The notes below the pieces were generated by a model. It saw nothing but the letters and a program-made list of their open reading frames with translations. It did no database searches and was not told the DNA's origin. Positions 49,245-58,327 of a stretch of DNA of 64,000 bases are shown here, in pieces. Location of the stretch: the IMG/VR virus record IMGVR_UViG_3300017991_004328, positions 23,271-87,270 of that record, one strand, 5' to 3'. The translations under genes and the position numbers were made by a program. Positions within the stretch are counted from its first letter, which is position 1; the number at the start of each line of letters is the position of its first letter. The stretch is from a virus.

Positions 49245-50006
49245 ATGCTTAGCATCAAAGAGCAGCAAAAGCTGGTGGAGGAGTGCTCGTACCTCGCAAC
49301 AACCATCGCGGCAAAGTATTTCAAACGTAAAAAGGGGAATAAGCAAGAGGATTTTCTAGACCTTCAGCAGGAGGGGTTTGTGGGATTGTGCCACGCTGCA
49401 AAGCTCTACAATCCGAAGAACAAGGCTGGAGCTAAGTTTTCGACCTACGCGCAATACTGGGTCCACAAGTACGTCAGAAAGATGGCCATGAAGTCGATGA
49501 GCCCTTTGAAAATTTCCGAAGAGGCAATGCACAAGAGAAAGCGACTAAACGAGATCGCAGACCGTACTTACACAAAAAGCGGTGTCTACCTCGATTCAGA
49601 AATGCCTGAAATGAATGATAACTTATTGAAGCCCATTAGTTTGGATTTTCAGTACGAAAAATCTAAAGCTTCTTACGTCGTCAACGATTGTATCGAGCCC
49701 AGCCAAAGCAACTCCTTAACAAGTTACTTCAATTGCTTTGGCGAAAGTGGGTTGATTAATCGTGTCGAGTACACGAAGATAAGAGAAGTAATGCCTCAGC
49801 TCAACCCCAAAGAGCACCGGGTTCTAAACCATTACCTCAACGGTGTTGAAAAAACCGAGATTGCACGACGGTGCAAGGTTACCAAACAACGGGTATACTT
49901 CTTGTACAACTCCGCTGTGGAGCATTTGCAGGCAATAATAGGTAGCCAACAAAATGGATCTCAAATCGGCAATTCGCGCAAACAAACAGCTAACCAAACG
50001 ATTTGA
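49245..50006 (+). CDS. Phage-encoded sigma-70 family factor
   Basis: 253 residues from ATG 49245 after AGGGGG. Region 2: FLDLQQEGFVGLCHAAKLYN and FSTYAQYWVHKYVRKMAM, which fit promoter melting; region 4: QLNPKEHRVLNHYLNGVEKTEIARRCKVTKQRVY with a clear helix-turn-helix. Region 3 is short. It would direct host RNA polymerase to phage promoters. The C-terminal tail (about 18 residues) is low complexity and overlaps the next gene. Confidence 0.82.
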   Translation: MLSIKEQQKLVEECSYLATTIAAKYFKRKKGNKQEDFLDLQQEGFVGLCHAAKLYNPKNKAGAKFSTYAQYWVHKYVRKMAMKSMSPLKISEEAMHKRKRLNEIADRTYTKSGVYLDSEMPEMNDNLLKPISLDFQYEKSKASYVVNDCIEPSQSNSLTSYFNCFGESGLINRVEYTKIREVMPQLNPKEHRVLNHYLNGVEKTEIARRCKVTKQRVYFLYNSAVEHLQAIIGSQQNGSQIGNSRKQTANQTI

Positions 50007-50706
50007 ACGCTACCTAAAGGCCCACCCCGACGTACTAAAAAAAGTAAGCAAAAGGGTATCTACTCGCATCCGCAGACAAGCCTGCTTAGGATACGCCCCC
50101 AAAAGCTACGACCTACAAGACTGGGCAAAACAAAGAAACATCCAACAAAGTACCTTAGCTGCGTTGGGGCTGGTTACGGAAAACGGAAACTCATTTTTCA
50201 GAAATCGAATTATCATCCCGATCTTTTATGCGGGTTGGGTAATTGGGTTTGGAGGTAGGGCAGTAGACGAATCGGACATAAAATACATCAATTCCAAAAA
50301 GTCTGATCTGTTTGACAAAAAATCCGTACTATTCAACTTACAAAATGCACGAGAATCAATTATTAGAACAAAAGCTGCAGTAATTGTAGAAGGGTATTTT
50401 GACTGCTTGAAGATGCATGAGATTGGTATCACTAATTGTGTTGCCACGTGCGGAACTTCCTTCACGGCTGAACATGCTTCGATGCTTCAAAGGTATACCA
50501 ACAAGGTCCTTATTGCGACGGACGGAGACGGTGCGGGAAGAAAGGCTGCCAAAAAGATTGCTCGGTCGCTTGCTAATCTTGGAATACCTTCCGCCAAACT
50601 CCGTTTACCTGGGTTAGATCCCGAAGAATTTGTCAACGAGTACGGTCCTACAAAGATGCGCAAGTTAATAAAAGCTACTTGGAGACGAGATGGAAATTAC
50701 CGCTGA
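49954..50706 (+). CDS. DnaG-type primase catalytic core (TOPRIM), no zinc finger
   Basis: 250 residues. Corresponds to the Toprim_N and TOPRIM parts of bacterial primase: FFRNRIIIPIFYAGWVIGFGGRA, IVEGYFDCLKMHE (catalytic Glu146) and ATDGDGAGRKAAKK (Asp190, Asp192). The N-terminal CHC2 zinc-binding domain is missing; a separate CHC2 protein is encoded at 62923-63396. The usual C-terminal helicase-interaction domain is also absent. Start overlaps the sigma gene by 53 bases. Confidence 0.8.
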   Translation: MDLKSAIRANKQLTKRFERYLKAHPDVLKKVSKRVSTRIRRQACLGYAPKSYDLQDWAKQRNIQQSTLAALGLVTENGNSFFRNRIIIPIFYAGWVIGFGGRAVDESDIKYINSKKSDLFDKKSVLFNLQNARESIIRTKAAVIVEGYFDCLKMHEIGITNCVATCGTSFTAEHASMLQRYTNKVLIATDGDGAGRKAAKKIARSLANLGIPSAKLRLPGLDPEEFVNEYGPTKMRKLIKATWRRDGNYR

Positions 50707-51139
50707 AGCACGTAAGGAGTTTGCACGAGCCCAACTAAGATTTCTAAGACAAAAAGGTGTCACTGATCAAGAACGGTTGAGTCGTATTTTCAAAGCAGCC
50801 GGACCAGGACAAATTAGAGAAGCGTGGAAATTGGCAAACTCCGAAACCTCTCAAGAGCGTATCGACCTTTTAGACGTAGTGTTGACGGGCGTTTGCGGAT
50901 CTCAAAATTTTGGACGATCGAGAATGGAATCTGTTTTGAAAGAATGCGGTATATACGTTCCAGAAGCACCAAACACGAACTGCTTTTTTCGTGTTCTCGA
51001 TGGAGCACTTGAAATTTTAGTTCCTGGTTCGTACGAGTTTGAAGAAAAAGATTTGGAACAGATTAGAGGTGGAGGCCAACAAAGCAATGATGACATCGAA
51101 GCAACGCAAGCTGAAGAAAGCGAAGAAGATGATTATTGA
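50690..51139 (+). CDS. Hypothetical protein with acidic tail
   Basis: 149 residues, overlapping the primase gene end by 17 bases. An N-terminal helical part (EARKEFARAQLRFLRQKGVT) and a beta part (NTNCFFRVLDGALEILVPGS) end in an acidic tail (AEESEEDDY). May interact with primase or DNA; not recognised. Confidence 0.5.
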   Translation: MEITAEARKEFARAQLRFLRQKGVTDQERLSRIFKAAGPGQIREAWKLANSETSQERIDLLDVVLTGVCGSQNFGRSRMESVLKECGIYVPEAPNTNCFFRVLDGALEILVPGSYEFEEKDLEQIRGGGQQSNDDIEATQAEESEEDDY

Positions 51140-51257
51140 GGAACTAAACCGAAGTTACCACAAATGGGCTTGCGAAAAAGACGATAAAGAAACAACTGTA
51201 ACTTTGTCACGCCGAACCCACACAACCGTGGTCCAGTACCTAGACGCACTAATCTAG
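51087..51257 (+). CDS. Small basic protein
   Basis: 56 residues from ATG 51087, overlapping the end of the previous gene; GGAGG lies about 12 bases upstream. Lys-rich N-terminus, then EELNRSYHKWACEKDDKET. Immediately followed by the TnpB element boundary; the C-terminus is probably native. Confidence 0.45.
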   Translation: MMTSKQRKLKKAKKMIIEELNRSYHKWACEKDDKETTVTLSRRTHTTVVQYLDALI

Positions 51258-51285
51258 TCTCACCGAATGCTAAGCTGTGCTTTCG

Positions 51286-52815
51286 ATGAAGACTAAGACC
51301 AAAAGCTTCGTTTGCGAGTTGCCTCTGGACCCCACAAGAGAGGATGAACGCAGACTGTTTGTTTGCTTCGAGGTCGCACGGCAAATCTACAACGCGTGTT
51401 TGGGTGAAGGACTGAGACGACTCCGGCTAATGCGTGAAAGCCGTGACTGGCAGCGGGCTCGGGCTCTGCCAAAAGGTCATGAAAGAAGCACATTGTTTCG
51501 ATCTTGTACGATCCGCTTTGGATTCCGAGAGTATGATCTGCACGCATACGCCAAGCAGTTCAATCGTGGCTGGCTCGGCCAGCATATCGACATCAACACA
51601 ATCCAGAAGCTGGCAACCAGGGCGTATTGTTCTCTCAAGGAACACATGTTTGGCAAGCGAGGTCGACCTCGCTTCAAAGGCTATCGGGGCCTGCAGTCTG
51701 TGGAGGGCAAGACCAACGCGTCGGGAATTCGTTGGCGAGATGGTGTGGTTCATTGGAAAGGCTTGTCATTGCAAGCGTTGCTGGACCCGCAGGACAAAGC
51801 TGGTTGGCAGGCAGAAGCTCTGAGCCGCAGAACTAAGTACTGCCGCATTGTGCGGCGCCAGGTCCGAGGAAAGACCCGCTGGTACGTTCAACTGGTGCAA
51901 GTTGGACTGCCGCCCCCTAAGCAACACGAGCGCACCAAGGCAGTCGTTGGTTTGGATGTCGGACCTAGCACCATCGCTGTGGTGGGCGAGCAAAGAGCCG
52001 TTCTGGAGCGTTTCTGTCCGTCGGTCGAGCAGCCCTGGCGCCAAACGCGTCGGATTCAAAGAGCCATGGACCGCTCGCGGCGGTCCACCAACCCGGACAA
52101 CTACAACCCAGACGGCACCGTCAAACCCGGCCGCAAAAGATGGAATCGTTCCGAGCGGTACAAGAGGCTCGCAGCCCAGCGGGCAGAGAACGAACGCCGA
52201 TTGGCCGCAGAGCGCAAGCGAGCCCATGGGGAACTTTCCAACCGCATTCTGGCGCTGGGCACGACGGTCAGAACTGAGAAGTTGAGCTACCGATCCTTCC
52301 AGAAGAACTTCGGCAGAAGCGTCAAGGTCCGTGGCCCTGGGATGCTTATCGACATGCTGCGCCGCAAGGCTGAGAGTGCTGGCGGCCAGCTCGAGGAGTT
52401 CCCAACGCAACCGACGAAGCTGTCTCAAGTTTGCCATGGGTGTGGCCAGACCAAGAAGAAGCCCTTGTCGCTTCGGACCCACGAATGCGAATGCGGAGTG
52501 GGTCCGGTGCAGAGGGACTTGTACAGTGCGTTCCTGGCTTGCTTTGTAAGCCAGGCCAAGCTCAACGCCCGGCAGGCCCAAGAGGCCTACCCGGCTGCGG
52601 AACCGCTGCTGCGACGGGCGGCGTTGAGCTTCAATCAATCTGCGAGCAGAAGGGCTTCGGCTGCTTCTCGCGTCAACACAGACGTTAGAGCGGATCGTCC
52701 GTCGAAGGGGGTCAGGAAGGCATCGAGGCCGCAGACGTCGTACCGGCGTGGTTCCCATGTCCGGGAGGGCTGCGGAGAGATGCGTTCTGTTTCCTCCAGA
52801 ACCCCCGGGCTTTAG
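51286..52815 (+). CDS. tnpB: TnpB, RNA-guided nuclease, second type
   Basis: 509 residues from ATG 51286 (a GTG at 51277 is possible). RuvC acids: Asp in GLDVGPSTIAVV, Glu in VRTEKLSYRSF, Asp in VGPVQRDLYSAFL. Zinc ribbon CHGCGQTKKK / HECECG. A C-terminal extension of about 80 Arg/Ser-rich residues and longer spacing make it a different subgroup from the TnpB at 13602. Catalytic residues are intact. Presumed guide RNA from its 3-prime end and the hairpins at 52802-52877. Confidence 0.88.
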   Translation: MKTKTKSFVCELPLDPTREDERRLFVCFEVARQIYNACLGEGLRRLRLMRESRDWQRARALPKGHERSTLFRSCTIRFGFREYDLHAYAKQFNRGWLGQHIDINTIQKLATRAYCSLKEHMFGKRGRPRFKGYRGLQSVEGKTNASGIRWRDGVVHWKGLSLQALLDPQDKAGWQAEALSRRTKYCRIVRRQVRGKTRWYVQLVQVGLPPPKQHERTKAVVGLDVGPSTIAVVGEQRAVLERFCPSVEQPWRQTRRIQRAMDRSRRSTNPDNYNPDGTVKPGRKRWNRSERYKRLAAQRAENERRLAAERKRAHGELSNRILALGTTVRTEKLSYRSFQKNFGRSVKVRGPGMLIDMLRRKAESAGGQLEEFPTQPTKLSQVCHGCGQTKKKPLSLRTHECECGVGPVQRDLYSAFLACFVSQAKLNARQAQEAYPAAEPLLRRAALSFNQSASRRASAASRVNTDVRADRPSKGVRKASRPQTSYRRGSHVREGCGEMRSVSSRTPGL

Positions 52816-52877
52816 CCCTGGGGAGGTTCAGTCCAGGGTCTCATGAGGGTAGGCCCTTAAGCCTTCGGGCAACCCTC
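52802..52877 (+). ncRNA. 3-prime end hairpins, presumed omega-RNA part
   Basis: CCCCCGGGC/GCCCTGGGG around TTTA (52802-52823), then GAGGGT/ACCCTC (52845-52877) enclosing GCCC/GGGC. Directly after tnpB on the same strand, typical for right-end structures and TnpB guide RNAs. The guide itself would lie just beyond, near 52880-52900. Confidence 0.5.
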
Positions 52878-52950
52878 CCTTCTTCCTTTCTCGCTTCCTA
52901 AAAGCTAAGCAAATAGCCAAGGCATAATCAACCAATCAAAGGAGATCATT

Positions 52951-53532
52951 ATGCGCTTGCTGCTTCGTTTTCTAAGTTGGTTGTCTTACGGCACAGGCCT
53001 TTGGCACTGGTGGAGTCGTTTCTATCGCAGACATTTAGAAGGCAATGGAAAAAAATCGGTCACCTTGCCAGTCGCAGACACTTGGGAGAACCTTGAACAA
53101 ATAATCGGTAAATTAGAATGGACACCTGATAAGTTTTGGCCGCACTTGTTTGACGTCTGCCAATCTGCTGAAGCGACTTGGTACAAGCATTTGCAAGGCC
53201 GCCCCGCAGGTGACTGTGATGATCATGCATTTTTAGCCGCGTCGATTATCGAAAATAGCTTTAACCTTTCTACGAAAGCAACCTTTGTGGGGCTTCTTAC
53301 CGTGCTTTATGGAATAAAAGGTCATACTGTTTGTGTGTTTAAGTACATAGACAACAATGCTACGAGGTACGCACACCTTAGCAACTGGTACAACGGAAAG
53401 ATACAAAAAGGATTCAACTGCTTAGAAAACGTAGTTACTGAAATATTGGATTGCAAAAACGAACAACTTGTTCGTTGGTCATTGACCCGAATAGAGCCTT
53501 TTACGCTAATCGAAAGCAAAACTAAGGTTTAG
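52951..53532 (+). CDS. Transglutaminase-like cysteine peptidase fold
   Basis: 193 residues after GGAG. Catalytic-type segment GDCDDHAFLAASII (Cys near residue 90), His in GHTVCVFKY (about 133), and an Asp/His candidate in RYAHLSNW. These are the features of the transglutaminase-like (BTLCP/TGL) fold. N-terminus (LLRFLSWLSYGTGLWHWW) is amphipathic and may bind membrane. Peptidase or amide-modifying activity is inferred. Directly upstream of the tail-fibre-like gene. Confidence 0.5.
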   Translation: MRLLLRFLSWLSYGTGLWHWWSRFYRRHLEGNGKKSVTLPVADTWENLEQIIGKLEWTPDKFWPHLFDVCQSAEATWYKHLQGRPAGDCDDHAFLAASIIENSFNLSTKATFVGLLTVLYGIKGHTVCVFKYIDNNATRYAHLSNWYNGKIQKGFNCLENVVTEILDCKNEQLVRWSLTRIEPFTLIESKTKV

Positions 53533-53542
53533 TGAGGAATAC

Positions 53543-55888
53543 ATGGCTGTCATTACTTCTAACGCTTCCGGCAATTGGTCAGCAGGCGGTACGTGGGTAG
53601 GTGGTGTTGCTCCTGCGTCCGGTGACTCTGCGGTTATCGCTAACACTCACGTTGTAGACATTGACGGAAATATTACGGTGGGTCCTGCCAGTGGGCTCGA
53701 TCCTAACCCAACTAGCGATTGTTCGGTGTACATCCAAACTGGTGGAACCCTTCGAGTTCCGCATACCGTAGCAGGTAACTACACCCTTACGCTTCGCGGT
53801 CCAATCTACGTAGCTACTGGCGGTACGTTTACGATCGGTACCGACAGCGATAATCCAATTCCTAGTAACCGAACTTTCGATATTCTCTTCGACGACATTA
53901 CGGTCAACAATTGGATAGCAGGGTCGTTTAAGATCTACGGATACCCGTCTTACCACATGGCAGACGCCGATTCTTATCGTTCTAGAATTGACACAGACGC
54001 TGGAGCAGGTGCAGGAGCTACGCTAAGTTTGCCAGATAGTGTGGATTGGCAAAGTGGAGACACCGTATTGGTTGGCACAGGCGGCGACCCTGGCCATGCG
54101 ATCACAGGTGTAGAAAAGGTTACTCTTACTGGCAAGACAGACGCAAGCACCTTTACTGCCAACCTTGGGTCTAATCACTTTGGAGATGCAAATTACGGGG
54201 ATGTACTAGTAAACATAACTAGAAACGTAAACATCGATATCGGTGGGGCTTACCAGTACCAATTTGCAAATCGGGATAGTACAGTTTCATTTGTTAGAGA
54301 CGCAGAGTTTGACCTTAACTGGTGCTGCTTTAGCAACGGAGGAAGAAGCACAGAAGCTCTTTTTGAGTTTGGTCTGTTGAATGCTAGGTACGCTGCAGAC
54401 AAGGTAAGCTTCAATCACGTATGTTTCGACACAATCCGATCGGCTACGGTACCTTGGATCAACATTGAGAACTGTGGGATCGATCCTGCGGACGGGTATC
54501 AATTTACAGATCTCGTTTTTTACGACTCCTACATTTGTATTCGAGTACAAGACGGTACAGGCTGGAGGATAAACGGAATAACAAGCATTGATGCTAATAG
54601 CACACACCTAAATTCTATAAACACAACCCTAGACTCAACAGGGATTGAAGAGGTTTTGAATGCTTGGTTTGTGTACGACGGTATTGTGTTCGATGACATC
54701 ATGCCTAGTTTGGTGACTAACTTCAAAATCCATGGGGTTGACTATTTTGCTAATGTATCTTCAACCACTTCTAGTGACAACCAACGAAAGTCTAAATGGG
54801 ATACTGGAGAAATTTTCGCTTTGCAAAATGTGGCAGGAACGTTGATAGGTACGGGGTCAGACAATCCTTTGAATTGGTTTTTCAAAGACGTTGAATGGAA
54901 ATCTTGTCTTGGGCATTGTTTGAATTACAACGCATGCTCCGGTACTTCGGTGTTTGAGTTTGTTGGTTGTTCTTTTGACGGCAACAATACTGGCAATAAC
55001 AACGCTCGTGCAGCAATCGCAATTAACCAAGCTCCTGGATCTTCGTTAATTTTTCGTTCGTGCAACTTCGGAACAACAACTCAAAATTATCGGTGGAACA
55101 CCATATTCAACACACACCCACGAGGCGCTTTGTCTAGACTTCTTTTTTCTAATTGCGTAATCAAAGAACCTGCCAACTGGTCACCTACCACAACCTATGA
55201 CTGGTACGGAGACGGCGACAGAGAAAGACTGTGGGCGCTTGGACTAAATTCTTACCAATCGCAATACGACAGAATGCAACTTGGAATTAACGGGTCATAT
55301 GAATTGGTTGACTGCCAATTACTAAACGCAGCCGACGCCGATCAATGGAGCACTTTGTATCCGAACACCGATTCCGTAGCCTTTATACACGGCGGTGGGG
55401 AGATGCACAAAGTAAGTTCTGGAGAAGCCGCCGGTTATCAAGATGGAACTTATGCCCGAAAGTTTTTGCCGTTTAACCCAGGCATGCGAACTTATGCAAC
55501 CTATGCGAGACCGTTGCTAATCCCACTAACGAGCGGGGAACAGATAACAGTAACCTTAGACTTCAAGAAAAATTTAGCAGTGCAATCTGATTTTCGCTTA
55601 CCGAAACTGCACATGGAAGGCTGTGGTATCTCAACGCTAGACACTATGCAGGATATTCAAAACACCTGGGATACCCTTACAGTAACTGGAACTGCTAGCT
55701 ACACAGACGTTGTTCGGGTTACGGTATCTTGTTGGGCCATGGTCGACGATTCATACATATTGAGCGCCGACAACCCAACAAGACAAGCTACTACGTCAAC
55801 GGTAGGTGCTTACAACTATCCTTACGACCCTGGGGATTCAGACAACCTAATTTTATACTGTGATAAGCTTACCGTAACGATTAGTTGA
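53543..55888 (+). CDS. Tail-fibre-like protein with G8-like beta-helix
   Basis: 781 residues, from ATG 53543 after GAGG. N-terminus NASGNWSAGGTWVGGVAPASGDSAVIA resembles a G8-type or tail-fibre repeat (WsaggTW...G..P..GDsavI). A long beta-rich, parallel beta-helix-like part follows with YLGS-type repeats, then a C-terminal domain beginning near residue 620 (RPLLIPLTSGEQITVTLDF). Probably the host-recognition protein. It is alone among structural genes in the right half. Confidence 0.65.
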   Translation: MAVITSNASGNWSAGGTWVGGVAPASGDSAVIANTHVVDIDGNITVGPASGLDPNPTSDCSVYIQTGGTLRVPHTVAGNYTLTLRGPIYVATGGTFTIGTDSDNPIPSNRTFDILFDDITVNNWIAGSFKIYGYPSYHMADADSYRSRIDTDAGAGAGATLSLPDSVDWQSGDTVLVGTGGDPGHAITGVEKVTLTGKTDASTFTANLGSNHFGDANYGDVLVNITRNVNIDIGGAYQYQFANRDSTVSFVRDAEFDLNWCCFSNGGRSTEALFEFGLLNARYAADKVSFNHVCFDTIRSATVPWINIENCGIDPADGYQFTDLVFYDSYICIRVQDGTGWRINGITSIDANSTHLNSINTTLDSTGIEEVLNAWFVYDGIVFDDIMPSLVTNFKIHGVDYFANVSSTTSSDNQRKSKWDTGEIFALQNVAGTLIGTGSDNPLNWFFKDVEWKSCLGHCLNYNACSGTSVFEFVGCSFDGNNTGNNNARAAIAINQAPGSSLIFRSCNFGTTTQNYRWNTIFNTHPRGALSRLLFSNCVIKEPANWSPTTTYDWYGDGDRERLWALGLNSYQSQYDRMQLGINGSYELVDCQLLNAADADQWSTLYPNTDSVAFIHGGGEMHKVSSGEAAGYQDGTYARKFLPFNPGMRTYATYARPLLIPLTSGEQITVTLDFKKNLAVQSDFRLPKLHMEGCGISTLDTMQDIQNTWDTLTVTGTASYTDVVRVTVSCWAMVDDSYILSADNPTRQATTSTVGAYNYPYDPGDSDNLILYCDKLTVTIS

Positions 55889-55912
55889 CTTTTTCAAAAA
55901 GCACGGTACAAT
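55885..55912 (+). promoter_or_regulatory. Sigma70-type promoter with TTTTTCAAAAA spacer
   Basis: TTGACT (55885-55890), 16 bases, TACAAT (55907-55912). The spacer starts TTTTCAAAAA, so with the T of the -35 box it carries the palindrome also found in the 39408 promoter. It overlaps the tail-fibre stop codon and reads towards the hairpin and the dehydrogenase gene. Confidence 0.55.
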
Positions 55913-55963
55913 TAATTTGCCTGCGGTCGATGTTCCCCCCCACATTGGTCCAGGCTTAGGCTG

Positions 55964-56004
55964 TGAGGGCCAGCCACAAGGTATCCGTAGGGTACCAGCC
56001 CTCA
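55964..56004 (+). ncRNA. Hairpin leader before the dehydrogenase gene
   Basis: TGAGGGC (55964-55970) pairs with GCCCTCA (55998-56004), enclosing GGTA...TACC. The segment TCCGTAGGGTACC (55984-55996) is identical to 46204-46216 in the hairpin array. Sits in the 187-base leader between the promoter and ATG 56076. Confidence 0.5.
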
Positions 56005-56075
56005 ATTCTTCCGTTGAAAATTCCAAAAAATCAGGTAGGTTTTAAGCACACTCAAAAACTCTTGCGAGGACAGGC

Positions 56076-57305
56076 ATGCACTCAGTTTCGGTTGTTGGGT
56101 TAGGGTACGTAGGATTGCCTTTGGCTCTGGCGTTTGAGGCTGTAGGGTTGCGCGTTTGGGGGATTGATCACGATCTTGAAAAAGTACAAATGCTCAACCG
56201 CAAAAAATCTTACCTAACCACAGTCCACGACAACCGATTGCTTTTCGCTTCTGGGTTTCATGCCACAACTAAAAAAGCAGTAATTGCTGAATCCGCTGCG
56301 GTTATTGTTTGCGTTCCAACACCAATCGACGAAAACAACGAACCTAACCTTAGTTACCTTAAAGACACTTGCCAACAAATTGCCGAACACCTAAACGGAC
56401 AGCTCGTGGTAATCGAATCAACAAGCTATCCCGGAACAACCGAAGAGATCGTCAAACCGATCTTAGACTCTTCAGGAAAGCATTACAGCTTAGCTTACTC
56501 TCCCGAAAGAGAAGACCCCGGCAACCCTCATTACAACGTGTTCAACACGCCTAAGATCGTAGGAGCGGACGATAAGCTAAGCTTGGACCAGGCTATCGAA
56601 CTTTACGAAAAGGTGTGCAAAACCGTAGTTCCGGTAAGTTCCTGCAAAGTAGCGGAGATGGCCAAGTGCTTGGAAAACGTCTACAGAATGGTCAACATTA
56701 GCCTGGTCAACGAACTAAAGGTTTTTTGTGACTGCGAGGGGATAGACATTTGGGAAGTAATCGAAGCCGCTAAGTCAAAGCCCTTCGGCTTTCAAGCCTT
56801 CTATCCAGGCCCCGGTACTGGAGGGCACTGCCTGCTACCTGATTCGATGTACCTCGCAGCCAGGGCCAAGCAAATCGGTGCTAAGGTCAATTTCATCGAG
56901 CTGGCGGGACAAGTCAACAAGTCCATGACATGGTTTGTATTTAAAAAAGCTCGTCAGGCCCTCAAGGAAGTTTTGGACAAGGACCTAAAAGACTCAAAGG
57001 TTTTGGTAATTGGACTGGCATACAAACCCAATATCAACGATACCCGCGAAAGTCCCGCATTCCCGCTTATCAAGGAACTAAAGTTTTTCGGGGCCGACGT
57101 GTGTTATCATGATCCATTTGTCCCCGTGTTCCCAAAAACCCGCAATTATGAGTTCGACCTTGCTTCGATCGACATTTGTGAGGACCACGGTATTGACTGC
57201 GCGATTTTAGTGACGGATCACGACAATCTAAACTACTTAGAGATTTCTAAGTTTCCTGTCATTGTAGACACCCGCAACCGTATTCCTGCTGCCTTCAAAG
57301 CCTAA
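56076..57305 (+). CDS. Nucleotide-sugar dehydrogenase (UDP-Glc/GDP-Man family)
   Basis: 409 residues. NAD-binding VVGLGYVGLPLALAF at the N-terminus, VCVPTPIDENNEP, YSPEREDPGN, and catalytic Cys252 in GPGTGGHCLLPDSMYL. Oxidises a UDP- or GDP-sugar to the uronate. It is 10 kb from the glycan operon but probably provides a uronic acid donor for it or for the host surface. Own promoter and leader upstream. Confidence 0.82.
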   Translation: MHSVSVVGLGYVGLPLALAFEAVGLRVWGIDHDLEKVQMLNRKKSYLTTVHDNRLLFASGFHATTKKAVIAESAAVIVCVPTPIDENNEPNLSYLKDTCQQIAEHLNGQLVVIESTSYPGTTEEIVKPILDSSGKHYSLAYSPEREDPGNPHYNVFNTPKIVGADDKLSLDQAIELYEKVCKTVVPVSSCKVAEMAKCLENVYRMVNISLVNELKVFCDCEGIDIWEVIEAAKSKPFGFQAFYPGPGTGGHCLLPDSMYLAARAKQIGAKVNFIELAGQVNKSMTWFVFKKARQALKEVLDKDLKDSKVLVIGLAYKPNINDTRESPAFPLIKELKFFGADVCYHDPFVPVFPKTRNYEFDLASIDICEDHGIDCAILVTDHDNLNYLEISKFPVIVDTRNRIPAAFKA

Positions 57306-57325
57306 CCTTACAAGGAGAGGGGTTT

Positions 57326-57766
57326 ATGCTAGTTCATCCACACCTGCACAAGGCGATGGAAAGCCTAAGAACCTTTGCGGATAAGAAGCACCTCGACTTT
57401 GGCTGTATGGACTTAGGAACGGCGTACTCACACCTACGGGTCATGCGGTACAACACAATCGCAGAGATGATTCGAGAAGACCCCGATCTTTTCAGAAAGT
57501 GTGTGCGAGACGGAACCAAACCAATCAAAACGCTTCGCAACACATTGTCTTCAACAAAGACAGACTTCATAGTGAACACTCTGCGAAAGAGACGGTGTAC
57601 AAAGACAGAGCTTGCTGAACTTTTGCACGAAGAGTTCAACGATGGCCGCACCATCCGAGACCTTATTGGGTACGTCAATGAACGTTTCGTTGCGCTAAAA
57701 AAACGTGGAGTAAAAGTCATCAAAGTTGGTGCTAAGGGACGCAAAGGAGTTTACGAAATCAAATGA
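57326..57766 (+). CDS. Hypothetical protein, winged-helix-like
   Basis: 146 residues after GGAGAGG. Middle section KRRCTKTELAELLHEEFNDGRTIRDLIGYVNERFVALKKRG looks like a winged helix. Possibly a DNA-binding regulator; it is coupled to the MT-A70 gene by a four-base overlap. Confidence 0.5.
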   Translation: MLVHPHLHKAMESLRTFADKKHLDFGCMDLGTAYSHLRVMRYNTIAEMIREDPDLFRKCVRDGTKPIKTLRNTLSSTKTDFIVNTLRKRRCTKTELAELLHEEFNDGRTIRDLIGYVNERFVALKKRGVKVIKVGAKGRKGVYEIK

Positions 57767-58326
57767 AAGGATTCGATCTAATCTACGTTGATCCTCCCTG
57801 GTCATACAAGGACACGTGCTCTGCGGGTAAACGAGGCGCTGTTCACAAGTACCCAGTGATGAGTTTAGAAAACATTATTAGCCTTCCTATTTGGAAGCTG
57901 GCATCAGACAACTGTCTTTGTGCTACTTGGGGGACGTGGCCTCAACTACCAATCGTTTGCCAAGCACTAGAGGGCTGGGGGTTTACGTACAAAAGCGTTG
58001 GGTTCGTCTGGGTCAAGACAACCAAAAACAAAAAGCTTCATTGGGGGATGGGCAACTGGACACGCGCAAATAGTGAGTTTGTTTTGTTAGGCGTGCGAGG
58101 AAAGCCAAAACGTGTGGACAAGGCAATTCATTCGATTGTGCATTACCCAATTTCGAAAACACATTCTCGAAAACCTAATGTAATACGAAAAAAGCTGGCT
58201 AGGCTTGTAGGCAACCCTGAACGCAAAATCGAATTGTTTGCCACAGATAAGGTTCCTGGTTGGCGGTGTACAGGGTTTGAAGTAGATGGTCGTGATATTC
58301 GAGATGTCTTGAAAAGGATAAAGTGA
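57763..58326 (+). CDS. MT-A70-type N6-adenine methyltransferase
   Basis: 187 residues. DPPWSYKDTCS near the N-terminus (catalytic DPPW, 10-13) with YPVMSLENIISLPIW, SEFVLLGVRGKP and HSRKPNVIRKKL, as in phage MT-A70 proteins. Methylates adenine in DNA (or RNA); target unknown. Start overlaps the previous stop. Third or fourth DNA methyltransferase of the window, and the only one in the replication block. Confidence 0.82.
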   Translation: MKGFDLIYVDPPWSYKDTCSAGKRGAVHKYPVMSLENIISLPIWKLASDNCLCATWGTWPQLPIVCQALEGWGFTYKSVGFVWVKTTKNKKLHWGMGNWTRANSEFVLLGVRGKPKRVDKAIHSIVHYPISKTHSRKPNVIRKKLARLVGNPERKIELFATDKVPGWRCTGFEVDGRDIRDVLKRIK

Positions 58327-58327
58327 A

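Larger units (their letters stand above)
51260..52895 (+). mobile_element. Solitary TnpB element (IS1341-like)
   Basis: A TnpB gene without TnpA, followed by the hairpins at 52802-52877. GC content is clearly higher than the phage. It lies between two plus-strand phage genes (51257 and 52951). Such elements move only if TnpA is supplied in trans, possibly from the copy at 14935. Limits are approximate. Confidence 0.7.

Noticed and set aside
51766-52758. Long minus-strand open frame (330 codons)
   Set aside because: Antisense to tnpB in GC-rich DNA; arises from codon bias, no motif and no start signal.
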